From Bacillota bacterium (GTDB lineage: Bacteria; Bacillota; Clostridia; Saccharofermentanales; Fastidiosipilaceae), in NCBI GenBank assembly GCA_023420115.1, contig JAEZWR010000067.1:93226-157225 (forward strand): a DNA stretch of 64,000 bases, written 5' to 3'. A model generated the notes under the pieces. It was not told the DNA's origin, did no database searches, and saw only the letters and a program-made list of their open reading frames with translations. Each line of letters starts with the position of its first letter. Position 1 is the first letter of the stretch. Positions 8,846 to 18,066 of the stretch are shown here, one piece after another. Both the position numbers and the translations under genes were made by a program.

Positions 8846-10194
8846 TATTTTTGCCCAGCCTTTCTTACTATACTTTTTCCTAAGCGCAAATACTGAACAA
8901 GCGGTATATTGGCTGGACAAGCATATGCACAGGAACCACATTCCATACAAACCATTACAGAATACTTATTTAGCATCTCAACATTTTCTGTTGAAGCGTA
9001 ACGCTTAATTGATGTAGGAACAAGCGACATAGGACATACTGATACACAATTACCACATCTAATACATGGACCAATTTCATTATTAGGTAATTCAGCTGAA
9101 GTCAGTGCCAATACTGCATTATTATATTTAAGTACGGGCTGATCTATATTATCTAGAGCTATTCCCATCATTGGTCCACCCATTAAGACCTTATATGCCT
9201 CAGTACAAAAACCACCACAATAATTAATAACATCAGTAATTGCGGTTCCAAGTGGTACTGATAAATTTTTGGGATTATTAATAGCTCCACCATCACAAGT
9301 CATAGATCTCCTAACCAGTGGCATGCCAGTTAAAAAATATGAACCTAATCCAGCAACAGTTGATATATTCATTACAACGCAAGAAACATCACTGGGTAAT
9401 TTCCCTGGGGGGACTTTTCTCCCAGTTGTCATTTGTATCAACACTTTCTCTGCACCTTGAGGGTAGGAGCTAGGTAAAATCTTAACTCTTGATTTGCATG
9501 GAAGAGGATTATTATTCTCTAAAATTTCTTGCCAAAGTTTAATGGCAGGCTTCTTATTATCCTCAATTCCAATTATCACTTCATCAATATTAAGATAATG
9601 GCTTATAAGCTTAAGTCCCTCTATGATATTATCTGTCTCATCAACTAACTTCCTATAGTCAACTGTTATATATGGCTCACATTCAGCTGCATTAATGATG
9701 AGTTTATCAATTTTTTTATCACTCGGCACTTTTAACTTAAAGAAAGTTGGGAAACCTGCTCCACCTAGACCAACATAGCCTGACTGGCGAACAGCTTCTA
9801 TAAAATCTTCCGAATTATTTATTTCTATTGGTTTTATATCTGGATCCACATCCATCATTCCGTCAGATTCAATCTCGATAGCTGTTGTATTTGGTCCCAT
9901 AGTTGTTCGATATTCAGCAATCTTTTTGACTTTGCCTGACACACTTGCGTGGATAGGGGCACATAACCCCTCATTATCAGCAATCTTTTGTCCAACTTTT
10001 ACAATATCGCCTGGTTTAACTAAGGGGATACAGGGTGCACCTATATGTTGTCTAAGTGGAAGAATTACTCTATCAGGTGCGGGCATTTCCTCAATCTTCA
10101 TATCTTGAGTGCCCTTATTGTGAGATACATGTACCCCTTTATTATCAGTAAAAGTAAAACGCATATCCTGAATAAACTTAGATACGATACTCAT
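8845..10194 (-). CDS. rnfC: Rnf complex subunit C
   Basis: RnfC is the peripheral NADH/NAD-reactive subunit with bound FMN and two 4Fe-4S clusters. The 449-aa product shows the glycine-rich nucleotide region GYVGLGGAGFPTFFKL at about residues 137-152 and two cluster motifs near the C-terminus, CIRCGNCVSVCP and CMECGSCAYACP. It is first in the rnfCDGEAB operon, with AAAGGAGC before the ATG at 10194. It is shorter than proteobacterial RnfC, which carries extra C-terminal repeats, and normal for Clostridia. Confidence 0.95.
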   Translation of the reverse strand: MSIVSKFIQDMRFTFTDNKGVHVSHNKGTQDMKIEEMPAPDRVILPLRQHIGAPCIPLVKPGDIVKVGQKIADNEGLCAPIHASVSGKVKKIAEYRTTMGPNTTAIEIESDGMMDVDPDIKPIEINNSEDFIEAVRQSGYVGLGGAGFPTFFKLKVPSDKKIDKLIINAAECEPYITVDYRKLVDETDNIIEGLKLISHYLNIDEVIIGIEDNKKPAIKLWQEILENNNPLPCKSRVKILPSSYPQGAEKVLIQMTTGRKVPPGKLPSDVSCVVMNISTVAGLGSYFLTGMPLVRRSMTCDGGAINNPKNLSVPLGTAITDVINYCGGFCTEAYKVLMGGPMMGIALDNIDQPVLKYNNAVLALTSAELPNNEIGPCIRCGNCVSVCPMSLVPTSIKRYASTENVEMLNKYSVMVCMECGSCAYACPANIPLVQYLRLGKSIVRKAGQK

Positions 10195-11118
10195 CTAAAA
10201 GCTCCTTTCAAAATATATGTATAATTTATTGGCTATATATATTTGCCAGTACTTCAGTTTTTATAAAGCGATAAAACAAATATAGGTACAAAAAGTAGTT
10301 CAGACAGACATACAAATTACTAATTCTAAATTTTGTAGGGAATAGCATAAATAGAAGTAATTAAATCAAACATAAATTCAGTCAGAAAACATAAATAAAG
10401 TAACTAAACTAAGCATGGTGAGATAAGCAAGTATAAGCTTAGCTAACTCCAATATATTTTTCTGGTGAAAATATATCGAAAATATATTTTATTTTGCTAA
10501 TAGAACTCATAGAACTTGGTAAAAATTTTTATATTTCCCAAACACTAACAACCATTAAGGTTAATTCTTATAAAATGAATTAAGATGCTGCAAATATATA
10601 AGAAGCAAATCGATATTAGCTCAAAATCAAGTTAAGTTCAAAATCCAATGAACATTAATTTAATGAGAGAAAATATGCTATTAAGAAGCTCGAAGCAAAT
10701 TCATACTTATAACATATATAATAACTAGATAAATTATTAAATGCTATTCAATTTATAAATTTATATGCAAGGCACAATAATTATATAAATTTAAATTCAT
10801 ATAAATTCAAAATTCAAAGCTTCAAAGAAATATACATTCACATCTGAATTTAAGACTTATGGTCATTTCAGCAAATTTTCTAATATAGTTCTACTTTACT
10901 CTAATTTAATACACTAAATATCCTAATACCAGAATTAATAGAATCAAAAATCATATCAATCTAAAAACTCAAAACACCTCCATGTTAAACCTAAAAAATA
11001 TAAAAACTCAAAATATAAAAAATAGCAGACTAATTTTAAACTTTCTTTAATATCATTCAGTAATTCTAATCACATTTTGTAAAAAACAAACAAAATTTTT
11101 CATTTCTAATAAATATAT
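10195..11118. other. Long AT-rich gene-free interval
   Basis: About 920 nt separate the rnf operon start from the end of the next minus-strand gene. I find no open frame of useful length, no tRNA and no strong terminator. The sequence is extremely AT-rich with scattered stop codons in all frames and loose repeats such as AAATTCA and AAAAACTCAAAA. The rnfC ribosome site lies at its left edge, with an imperfect TGGC/GCCA dyad at 10230-10248 that may be regulatory. A decayed gene or an unrecognised RNA cannot be excluded. Confidence 0.6.
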
Positions 11119-11655
11119 TTAATTATTTAAACGGGTGCGATTCTCAAAAATAAATTTATTGATTTTCTCGACAATAATATCTTTATACTCGGAACTTCCT
11201 GGATATGAAATGATTAGTTCTCCATGTTCTTTGACTTTACCAACAATCATTAAATTTCGATAAAGCTTATTTTCTCCTGTCCCCATATAACGCATATCAG
11301 TTATTAAACCAAAAATAACTCTAGGGAAATTAGTAACACCATATTCTTTCTCTAACTCAGCCATAACACCATGAGCCATAATCTCACCAGCGACACCATC
11401 ATCAATTGTTAGGCCATCAAGACAGGCAATCAAAATATTACTAGATTTTAATTCAGCAGTGTCTGCTTTTGATATTGCAACATCTGTAATTATCGCATCA
11501 TTATTTTTCTTATCATTAATTGAAGCATTGCGCTGTGGGACATAAATATCCACTTCACAATGCTCTTCGATATATTGAGCCAAAGACTCAGTCCAATCAA
11601 ACATGGCGGAATTAAAAAAATGAGAGGCGAGATAGATTTTAAATTTCTTATCCAT
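11119..11655 (-). CDS. Nucleoside 2-deoxyribosyltransferase-like protein
   Basis: A 178-aa protein beginning KIYLASHFFNSAMFDWTE, which resembles the KIYLAGPLF opening of nucleoside 2-deoxyribosyltransferases. The later segment SSNILIACLDGLTIDDGVAGE matches the D-rich LDG...DxGxAxE motif containing the catalytic glutamate. These enzymes exchange bases on deoxyribonucleosides in salvage. A longer frame to 11727 exists, but a TATAAT box at 11689-11694 on the minus strand lies inside that extension, so I take the internal ATG at 11655. The exact substrate is not predictable and the family also includes non-transferases. Confidence 0.7.
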   Translation of the reverse strand: MDKKFKIYLASHFFNSAMFDWTESLAQYIEEHCEVDIYVPQRNASINDKKNNDAIITDVAISKADTAELKSSNILIACLDGLTIDDGVAGEIMAHGVMAELEKEYGVTNFPRVIFGLITDMRYMGTGENKLYRNLMIVGKVKEHGELIISYPGSSEYKDIIVEKINKFIFENRTRLNN

Positions 11656-11816
11656 AAGGTGACATCCAACTTTCATAAGTATTGTTATATTATACACGCC
11701 ATATTCAAAAAATTTACAAAAAATCAAATCAATAAATAAGTACTTATTTATTATCTTAGACCTACAAGCCTCCTTAAGTGAATTTAAAAAGTACAGATAT
11801 AAGAACTAAAAGGGTA

Positions 11817-11845
11817 TTGACAAGGAAGAATTTTAAATCTAAAAT
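11817..11845 (+). promoter_or_regulatory. Sigma-A promoter of the tRNA-Met/tRNA-Tyr unit
   Basis: A perfect -35 TTGACA at 11817-11822 and TAAAAT at 11840-11845 are separated by 17 nt, placing the start about 20 nt before tRNA-Met. Confidence 0.75.
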
Positions 11846-11871
11846 TTTGGACGTTGCTCGGATGAGCCCAT

Positions 11872-11945
11872 GGGCCCTTAGCTCAGTTGGTTAGAGCAGC
11901 CGGCTCATAACCGGTCGGTCCCGGGTTCGAGTCCCTGAGGGCCCA
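11872..11945 (+). tRNA. tRNA-Met (CAT anticodon)
   Basis: A complete cloverleaf with acceptor stem GGGCCCT/AGGGCCC and discriminator A. The D-loop is AGCTCAGTTGGTTAGAGC, the anticodon stem encloses CTCATAA, and the T-arm contains GGTTCGAGTCC. The first acceptor pair is G-C and the anticodon stem lacks the three G-C pairs of initiators, so it is elongator-like. A lysidine-modified tRNA-Ile2 also has CAT, but the body looks like Met. CCA is not encoded. Confidence 0.9.
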
Positions 11946-11952
11946 TATAAAT

Positions 11953-12034
11953 GGGAGAGTTCCCGAGCGGTCAAAGGGGGCAGACTGTAAATCTGTTGCC
12001 AGCGGCTTCGATGGTTCGAATCCGTCCTCTCCCA
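11953..12034 (+). tRNA. tRNA-Tyr (GTA anticodon)
   Basis: A class II tRNA with a long variable arm. The acceptor stem is GGGAGAG/CTCTCCC with discriminator A, and the anticodon loop is ACTGTAAAT. It lies 7 nt after tRNA-Met and shares its promoter and terminator. CCA is not encoded. Confidence 0.93.
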
Positions 12035-12036
12035 AG

Positions 12037-12067
12037 AAGAGATCAGATCAATCTGGTCTCTTTTTTT
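12037..12067 (+). terminator. Terminator of the tRNA pair
   Basis: The hairpin GAGATCAGAT/ATCTGGTCTC, with a 2-nt gap between the arms and G-U pairs, is followed by seven T residues. Confidence 0.85.
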
Positions 12068-12250
12068 ATACTATTTATTGATAATAGTTCGTTCATTATC
12101 AGTCAAATTAATAATAAATTTCTACATGTATTAATATGAGTCCTACTTTTGCTAGAATCTTTAGAGTAAAATGTATTGGTGTAAGTAGAATATGGCTGAG
12201 CTTAATATTCAGTCATTTCTAATTTATTAATGATTTTGTAGGTGACATAT

Positions 12251-13735
12251 ATGACAGATATTGTTCCTGATAATATGACAATAAAAAAAAATGACAAGAA
12301 CAAAAACTCCAAACTCAATACTATAAATAACGAAGATAAGCTTAAACAAGGAATTCATACATTTAGTTCCGAAGATGATTATATTTATCCAGACGATCCA
12401 ATTCTGCGAGATGCAATTTCTGATTTTAGTGATCTTAAACTAGGTTTTATGATGCATTTTTCACCAGCAACTCAACTCGGTATAGTAGAATCATGGGCAC
12501 TATCTCGAGGCGACGCTGCATGGAGTAGAAGAGATGCTGATTTTATTGATGAAGATAAATTTAATCAAGTTTATTTTGATTTATATAAGACATTTAATCC
12601 GCTCAGATTTTCTGCTGAAGACCTTGCAGATTTAGCAGCCTCGTGTGGTTTTAAATATCTTCTTTTTACGACCAAACACCACGATGGTTTCTGTATGTAT
12701 GATAGTCTCTACACTGATTATAAAATTAGTAATAAGGATTGCCCTTATAGTAGCAATGAGAATTTTGATATATGCAAAAATTTATTTGACGCTTTTAGAA
12801 ACAAAGGCTTAAAAATATCTGCATATTATAGCAAAGCCGACTGGCACCATGAATCTTACTGGGATCCAAACAAAAAAATAGAAAGTAGAAATGTCAATTA
12901 TGATATTTCTAAAAATCAAGAACAATGGAACGAGTTTGTCGAATTCACTCATAATCAGTTCGATGAATTAATGCGCAATTATGGGCCAATTGATGCCCTT
13001 TGGTTAGATGCCGGTTGGGTTCACAAGGACAACAAAGGTCAAGATCTAAGACTCAATGAAATTGTACCTAAATTACGCAAGAAATATAATAATAAACTTT
13101 TGCTTGTAGATAGAACCTGTGGTGGAGAATATGAAAATATTTTGACCCCAGAACAAAGTGTACCAAATAGAAAAATTTATGCTCCGTGGGAGAGCTGTAT
13201 AACTTTAGGCGAAAATTTCTCATTTAGTTACAATGAAAAATATAAATCTTTAAGAGACTTAATATCGACCTTTATAGAAATATTATCTAAAGGTGGGAAC
13301 TTAGCATTAAATGTTACTCCTATGCCAGATGGTTCTCTTCCTCGCAAGGCAGTACATTTATTGAGACAATTTGGGCGTTTCGTAAATGAGAATAGCGAAG
13401 CTATTTATGGTTCAACTATTTCTGATGTTGAACCATACGAAAATTGGCGTTTTGTAAATAAAGGAAATTTTGATTACGCCTTTTTTATTTATAGAACTGA
13501 ACCACATTTCCCCAAAAGAGTTTTTTTGCCAAGCCAAAATAAAGTAATTAAAAATATTAGATGCTTGAGAACCGGTCAATCTATACCAACTTGCAATGCC
13601 AATGGAGATATTGTTAGTTATCAAACGTGTCTAACTTTAGAGGATAGACGCTATGGTACTTGGATAGATACAAGTAAATTAGATATGTTATACGCTGAAG
13701 CTGCTGAGTGTTTCTGTATAGAATATGATGAATAA
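12251..13735 (+). CDS. GH29 alpha-L-fucosidase, no signal peptide
   Basis: A 494-aa protein of glycoside hydrolase family 29, which removes alpha-L-fucose from glycans. Visible family features are GFMMHFSPATQLG, FTTKHHDGFCMYDS with the substrate-binding His pair, and DALWLDAGWV, in which the Asp at about residue 253 is the expected nucleophile. LALNVTPMPDGSLP is typical of the barrel end. There is no secretion signal, so it should act in the cytoplasm on imported oligosaccharides. I use the ATG at 12251 (TAGGTG 6 nt upstream) instead of the GTG at 12242. A cell-wall gene pair follows 10 nt later. Confidence 0.85.
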   Translation: MTDIVPDNMTIKKNDKNKNSKLNTINNEDKLKQGIHTFSSEDDYIYPDDPILRDAISDFSDLKLGFMMHFSPATQLGIVESWALSRGDAAWSRRDADFIDEDKFNQVYFDLYKTFNPLRFSAEDLADLAASCGFKYLLFTTKHHDGFCMYDSLYTDYKISNKDCPYSSNENFDICKNLFDAFRNKGLKISAYYSKADWHHESYWDPNKKIESRNVNYDISKNQEQWNEFVEFTHNQFDELMRNYGPIDALWLDAGWVHKDNKGQDLRLNEIVPKLRKKYNNKLLLVDRTCGGEYENILTPEQSVPNRKIYAPWESCITLGENFSFSYNEKYKSLRDLISTFIEILSKGGNLALNVTPMPDGSLPRKAVHLLRQFGRFVNENSEAIYGSTISDVEPYENWRFVNKGNFDYAFFIYRTEPHFPKRVFLPSQNKVIKNIRCLRTGQSIPTCNANGDIVSYQTCLTLEDRRYGTWIDTSKLDMLYAEAAECFCIEYDE

Positions 13736-13745
13736 CGGTGAAAAA

Positions 13746-15359
13746 ATGAATATAAGAAATAAACATAGCAACTGTGTATCTTTTCATTCAACTGTTGAAA
13801 ATAATATAAAAAAGTATGTAGAATTATCCGAGCACTACTCAAAATTCTATATATCTATACCTCTGCTTAAATTTGATGATAAGAACAATAATCTTGAAAT
13901 GCGATTTATCTATCATATTGAGAATCTTTCTTCTTTCTCACATTCGCTCACATTTAAATTAAGCATAGATGATATCAAGACCCTGTCATCCCAAAGTTCA
14001 GAGTATAAAAAAGAATTGATCAATTTATTAAATTCTCTCGCCCTTATTGAAGCAATTAATTATTGGAAACTTTGTGCCTCAAAAAATATATTTTTATCAT
14101 TCGATTTAAGTGATAATGAACTGAAATTCTACATAGATGTATATAAAAAAGGTTTATCAGAATATTGCTATAGAAATGGACTTTTTAATGATGAAATAAA
14201 TTTTAACGATAGCTTCGTCAATTTTATTCCTGCATCAAAAATTGAAGATAAGACAAGTCTAGATCTCAAAAATATTTTTGAAAATAATGAAATCTATAAT
14301 AATTTACTAGATGATGGCTACGTTAAAGTAGATAAATTTTTCACTATTACGCCGAAGCTAAAGTCAAATTCTTCAAGGGCGAAATATGCTTCTGTAATGG
14401 TACCTGTAGGTGGTGGCAAAGATTCTATTGTTAGCTTAGAATTACTCAGAAACTATCCCAATGGAATATATTCATTTAGGCTCAACAGCAATCAAGCAGC
14501 AAAAGAGTGCGAAAATTTAGCATCTATTCCAAATGATAAAAGATTAAATGTCATAAGAAAGATTGATTCGAAACTTATCGAGTTTAATAATCAATCATTC
14601 TTAAATGGCCACATACCATTTTCTGCAATCTTAGCTCATATAGCTTTTGTTCAAGCAAAATTTAAATTTATAAAATATATTGCTCTTTCTAATGAGTCAT
14701 CTGCTAACAGCTCCTATGTATCTGGACTTGATGTCAACCACCAGTGGTCAAAGAGTTACGAATTTGAAAATAAATTCAGGGAGCACGCATTAAGATATTT
14801 TGATTCAGAAATAGTCTACTTCAGTCTTTTAAGGCCTTATAGTGAATTGAGCATTGCAGGTCAATTCAGTAAATATACTGAGTATCACAAAATATTCAGA
14901 TCCTGTAATTTAGGCTCTAAAAATAATGCTAATAGTTGGTGTGCTAACTGTGCTAAGTGCTTATTTGTTTTTATAATCATATCGAGCTTTATTTCTTTTG
15001 ATGAGGTAATATCTATATTTGGAAAAAACCTACTAAATGATAGTTCTCTAAGAGATGACTTTGAAAGACTTTGTGGCAAAATACCAGTTAGACCATTTGA
15101 ATGTGTCGGCGAAAGCAACGAAGTTCGCTATGCGCTTTTTGTTTTATATTCTAAACTGAGCCAAAATAACGAAGATATTCCTTTGCTTCTTTGTGAATTT
15201 ATTTCAGATGTCAAAAAAGGTCTGTATGACGATTTGTGCTATGAAAATGAGAAATTAAGATTCATATCAGATATTCCGAAAGGAAACTTAAATTTTCACA
15301 CTATTCCTGATGAATTTATACCATACTCGAAACAAATTCTTGAGGAAATGATATTTTAA
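13746..15359 (+). CDS. murL: MurL-like UDP-MurNAc-Ala-L-Glu epimerase
   Basis: MurL converts the terminal L-Glu of UDP-MurNAc-L-Ala-L-Glu to D-Glu, replacing glutamate racemase in bacteria that use it. The 537-aa product contains a PP-loop-like VPVGGGKDSIVS at about residues 220-231, which I associate with the MurL family, then NESSANSS and a cysteine cluster WCANCAKC at about 398-405. The strongest support is context: murD starts 30 nt downstream, reproducing the murD2-murL pairing known from Xanthomonas. The ATG at 13746 has GGTG upstream, while the earlier in-frame ATG at 13725 lacks a ribosome site. A different ATP-pyrophosphatase-like enzyme remains possible. Confidence 0.7.
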   Translation: MNIRNKHSNCVSFHSTVENNIKKYVELSEHYSKFYISIPLLKFDDKNNNLEMRFIYHIENLSSFSHSLTFKLSIDDIKTLSSQSSEYKKELINLLNSLALIEAINYWKLCASKNIFLSFDLSDNELKFYIDVYKKGLSEYCYRNGLFNDEINFNDSFVNFIPASKIEDKTSLDLKNIFENNEIYNNLLDDGYVKVDKFFTITPKLKSNSSRAKYASVMVPVGGGKDSIVSLELLRNYPNGIYSFRLNSNQAAKECENLASIPNDKRLNVIRKIDSKLIEFNNQSFLNGHIPFSAILAHIAFVQAKFKFIKYIALSNESSANSSYVSGLDVNHQWSKSYEFENKFREHALRYFDSEIVYFSLLRPYSELSIAGQFSKYTEYHKIFRSCNLGSKNNANSWCANCAKCLFVFIIISSFISFDEVISIFGKNLLNDSSLRDDFERLCGKIPVRPFECVGESNEVRYALFVLYSKLSQNNEDIPLLLCEFISDVKKGLYDDLCYENEKLRFISDIPKGNLNFHTIPDEFIPYSKQILEEMIF

Positions 15360-15389
15360 CCAATTTAAACGATTCATTTGAGGTGAAGT

Positions 15390-17957
15390 ATGTCTGAGTC
15401 AGCTATAGATAAAATCATTTTATATTTAAAAGAAAAAAAGATCTTGATATATGGACTTGGAAGAGAAGGCCTCGCCAGTCTTGATTTTATATCGAAGCAT
15501 TTTAATGAACTCTCCTTAAAAAAATTAGCTGTTTTGGATTCTAATATGGACAATTATGATAAAGTTCCAGAACTTCCTAATATTATTTTTGAGTCAAATA
15601 ATGAGAATATTACTGATATATTGAGAAGATATGATATATGTATAAAATCTCCAGGAATATCTTTTGCCCATCTAAGAAGATTAGATGATAATATTCAATA
15701 TCTCGAAGATGCAAAAGATTGCGAAATCACTTGCCAAACAGATTTATTCCTAAGGTTTAGCGATATGCCTAAAATAGCAATTACTGGTACCAAAGGCAAA
15801 AGTACAACTACAAGTCTTATACATCATCTTCTAAGTTTCAATTCACTTCCCAGTCATTTGTTAGGAAATATTGGTATACCTGTATTTAATGAAATACATT
15901 CAGGTAAAGAAGAAATAGCAAGTATAGAACTTTCTTGTCACCAATTAGAATTTTCAAAAGCTTCCGCAAATATATCGATACTCACTAATTTATATCCAGA
16001 ACACTTAGATCATTATCCTGATTATGATTCTTATTGTTTGGCTAAATTAAATATTGCTAAATTTCAAAATTATGATGATTTTTTTATTTTCCGCTCTGAT
16101 GATTCTAAAATTTTAAATAAAATTTCAGAATTAAGTAACAGATTTAGTGATTTCAAAGCTGTGAAAGTAATTTTTAGTAACAATAGAGAAGCGTTGAGTT
16201 CAGACTACTTATCGAAGTTTGGCTTAGATGATACACATAGAATTGTTAAAATTTTGCTTAACTCAAATAAGCTTTATATCGATTATACCGAAGATATTGA
16301 AACGAACTTAAAGAAATTTAATAGCAGGGGAACTGCTTTTTTATCTGAATATAAAATTGAACAAGCTAATAATTGTAAGGGTGAGCATATGTTGATGAAT
16401 GCTGCAATGGCCTCATTTGTCGCTATAATGTTCGGCTTAACCCAAACTGAAATCTTATCTGGACTATCTAGTTTCGAATCTTTAAGTCATCGATATGAAT
16501 ATGTTGGTAGATTTGATGGAATTGATTTTATTAATGATTCAATAGCCACTATTCCACAGGCAAGTAAACTAGCAGTTGAAAATTGTGCTAATGCAGCTTG
16601 TCTTATCATTGGTGGTCAAGATCGTGGCATTGATTATTCTTTATTTCAAACTATCTGCAAAAATTATAAGCTCCGACATATATTTTGTATTCCAGATGCT
16701 GGTTGGAGAATAATGAAAGAGCTACTCGACACAGGTGAATATCTGCTGTCTGAATATAGTTATGACAAAACAAGACCACTGCGTTTTAAGATAGAAGTTA
16801 ACAATCAAAATAAGTTATCGCCCACATCTATCAAGTCAAAATCAATACTTGAAGCTTTGGATGGTCCTCTTTGTTTGTATGCGGTAAACAATATGGAAGA
16901 GGCAGTTGATCTCTGTTTCGAACTCTGTCCTAAGGGGTCTGCTTGCATACTCTCACCAGCTGCAGCCAGTTACAATCACTATAAGAATTTTGAAGAGCGC
17001 GGTGATCATTTCAAAGCTTTGATCAAAAATAATAATCCAATGTATAAACGAGCTTTGATTTTAATTAATCCTGAGTCTGGTCGTGGCCTGTCTGATGCTG
17101 ATCTAGCTTCCATCGTCAACATACTAAGCAAGCACAATATACTTGCAACTATAAATATAAATCAGTATTCAAGACAATTGTCCGATATAGTTGCTAATAA
17201 AATTGATGACTTTGATTTTATTTCCTGCTACGGTGGAGATGGCACAATGAAAGATCTTGCTACTGCATTAACTAATATGAAAAGTGATAAGCCAGCTCTA
17301 TATCTGCCCGGCGGTTCTACTTGTGATTTTGCTAAAAATATAGGTATTTCAAATAATCTTGAGCAGTCTTTGAGTTTGTTTTGGGATGGAGAATATGCTA
17401 AAGCTGACATCGGTCTAGCAAATGGAGAAGCTTTTGTATATATAGCAAGTTTTGGTGCTTTTGCTGATACTAGTTATTCAACAAGTAGAGAACTAAAAAA
17501 GAATCTGGGTTCACTCGCATACTTTATAGAGGCACTTAAGTCAGTTGGGAAAATTGCACCGATTCATTGCAAAGTTAAAAATTCTGAAATTGATTTAGAG
17601 GACAATTATTTATTTGTTTCTGTTTCTAATTCTATTTCTGTCGGTGGAATTTTAAATTTTGAGTCTGAAAATATTTACATGGATGATTCTTATTTTGAAC
17701 TTCTATTGATTAAGGCTAGTGATAATCATTTTTTATATCCCGGTTTAATAGCCAAACTTCTTCTCAATGACTATGATCATGAGCTTATTGAAAGATACAA
17801 AGTAAAATCTGTAGACTTCTTTTTCGATGAGCCTGTAGCCTTTACTTTAGATGGTGAGTTTGCAAGACAAAGTAAATCCTGGCATATCGAGGTAAAAAAT
17901 AAGGCATACTCAATTATGGTTCCCCCAAATAATCCTTATTTTAAAGACTCTCACTAA
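15390..17957 (+). CDS. murD: MurD ligase fused to a diacylglycerol-kinase-like domain
   Basis: An 855-aa fusion. Residues 1 to about 545 are a Mur ligase of the MurD type, which adds glutamate to UDP-MurNAc-L-Ala. They show an N-terminal GLGREGLAS fold, the ATP loop ITGTKGKSTTTSL at about 131-143, and the late motif FINDSIATIPQAS near 380 (canonical MurD has NDSKATN there). Residues about 551-855 form a lipid-kinase domain with CYGGDGTMKD near 613 and LPGGSTCDFAKN, where the usual GTGNDFA asparagine is replaced. A Met at residue 551 could start a separate kinase, but it has no ribosome site. GAGGTGA precedes the first ATG. Confidence 0.85.
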   Translation: MSESAIDKIILYLKEKKILIYGLGREGLASLDFISKHFNELSLKKLAVLDSNMDNYDKVPELPNIIFESNNENITDILRRYDICIKSPGISFAHLRRLDDNIQYLEDAKDCEITCQTDLFLRFSDMPKIAITGTKGKSTTTSLIHHLLSFNSLPSHLLGNIGIPVFNEIHSGKEEIASIELSCHQLEFSKASANISILTNLYPEHLDHYPDYDSYCLAKLNIAKFQNYDDFFIFRSDDSKILNKISELSNRFSDFKAVKVIFSNNREALSSDYLSKFGLDDTHRIVKILLNSNKLYIDYTEDIETNLKKFNSRGTAFLSEYKIEQANNCKGEHMLMNAAMASFVAIMFGLTQTEILSGLSSFESLSHRYEYVGRFDGIDFINDSIATIPQASKLAVENCANAACLIIGGQDRGIDYSLFQTICKNYKLRHIFCIPDAGWRIMKELLDTGEYLLSEYSYDKTRPLRFKIEVNNQNKLSPTSIKSKSILEALDGPLCLYAVNNMEEAVDLCFELCPKGSACILSPAAASYNHYKNFEERGDHFKALIKNNNPMYKRALILINPESGRGLSDADLASIVNILSKHNILATININQYSRQLSDIVANKIDDFDFISCYGGDGTMKDLATALTNMKSDKPALYLPGGSTCDFAKNIGISNNLEQSLSLFWDGEYAKADIGLANGEAFVYIASFGAFADTSYSTSRELKKNLGSLAYFIEALKSVGKIAPIHCKVKNSEIDLEDNYLFVSVSNSISVGGILNFESENIYMDDSYFELLLIKASDNHFLYPGLIAKLLLNDYDHELIERYKVKSVDFFFDEPVAFTLDGEFARQSKSWHIEVKNKAYSIMVPPNNPYFKDSH

Positions 17958-18066
17958 TTTTTTTATTTCAATTAGTAGGCAATAATTAAGTTGATAATAA
18001 ATGAATTAGACTATTTATAGTCGCTTTTTCAAATTTGTTTATTGAATCAACAATTAGAGGATATTG

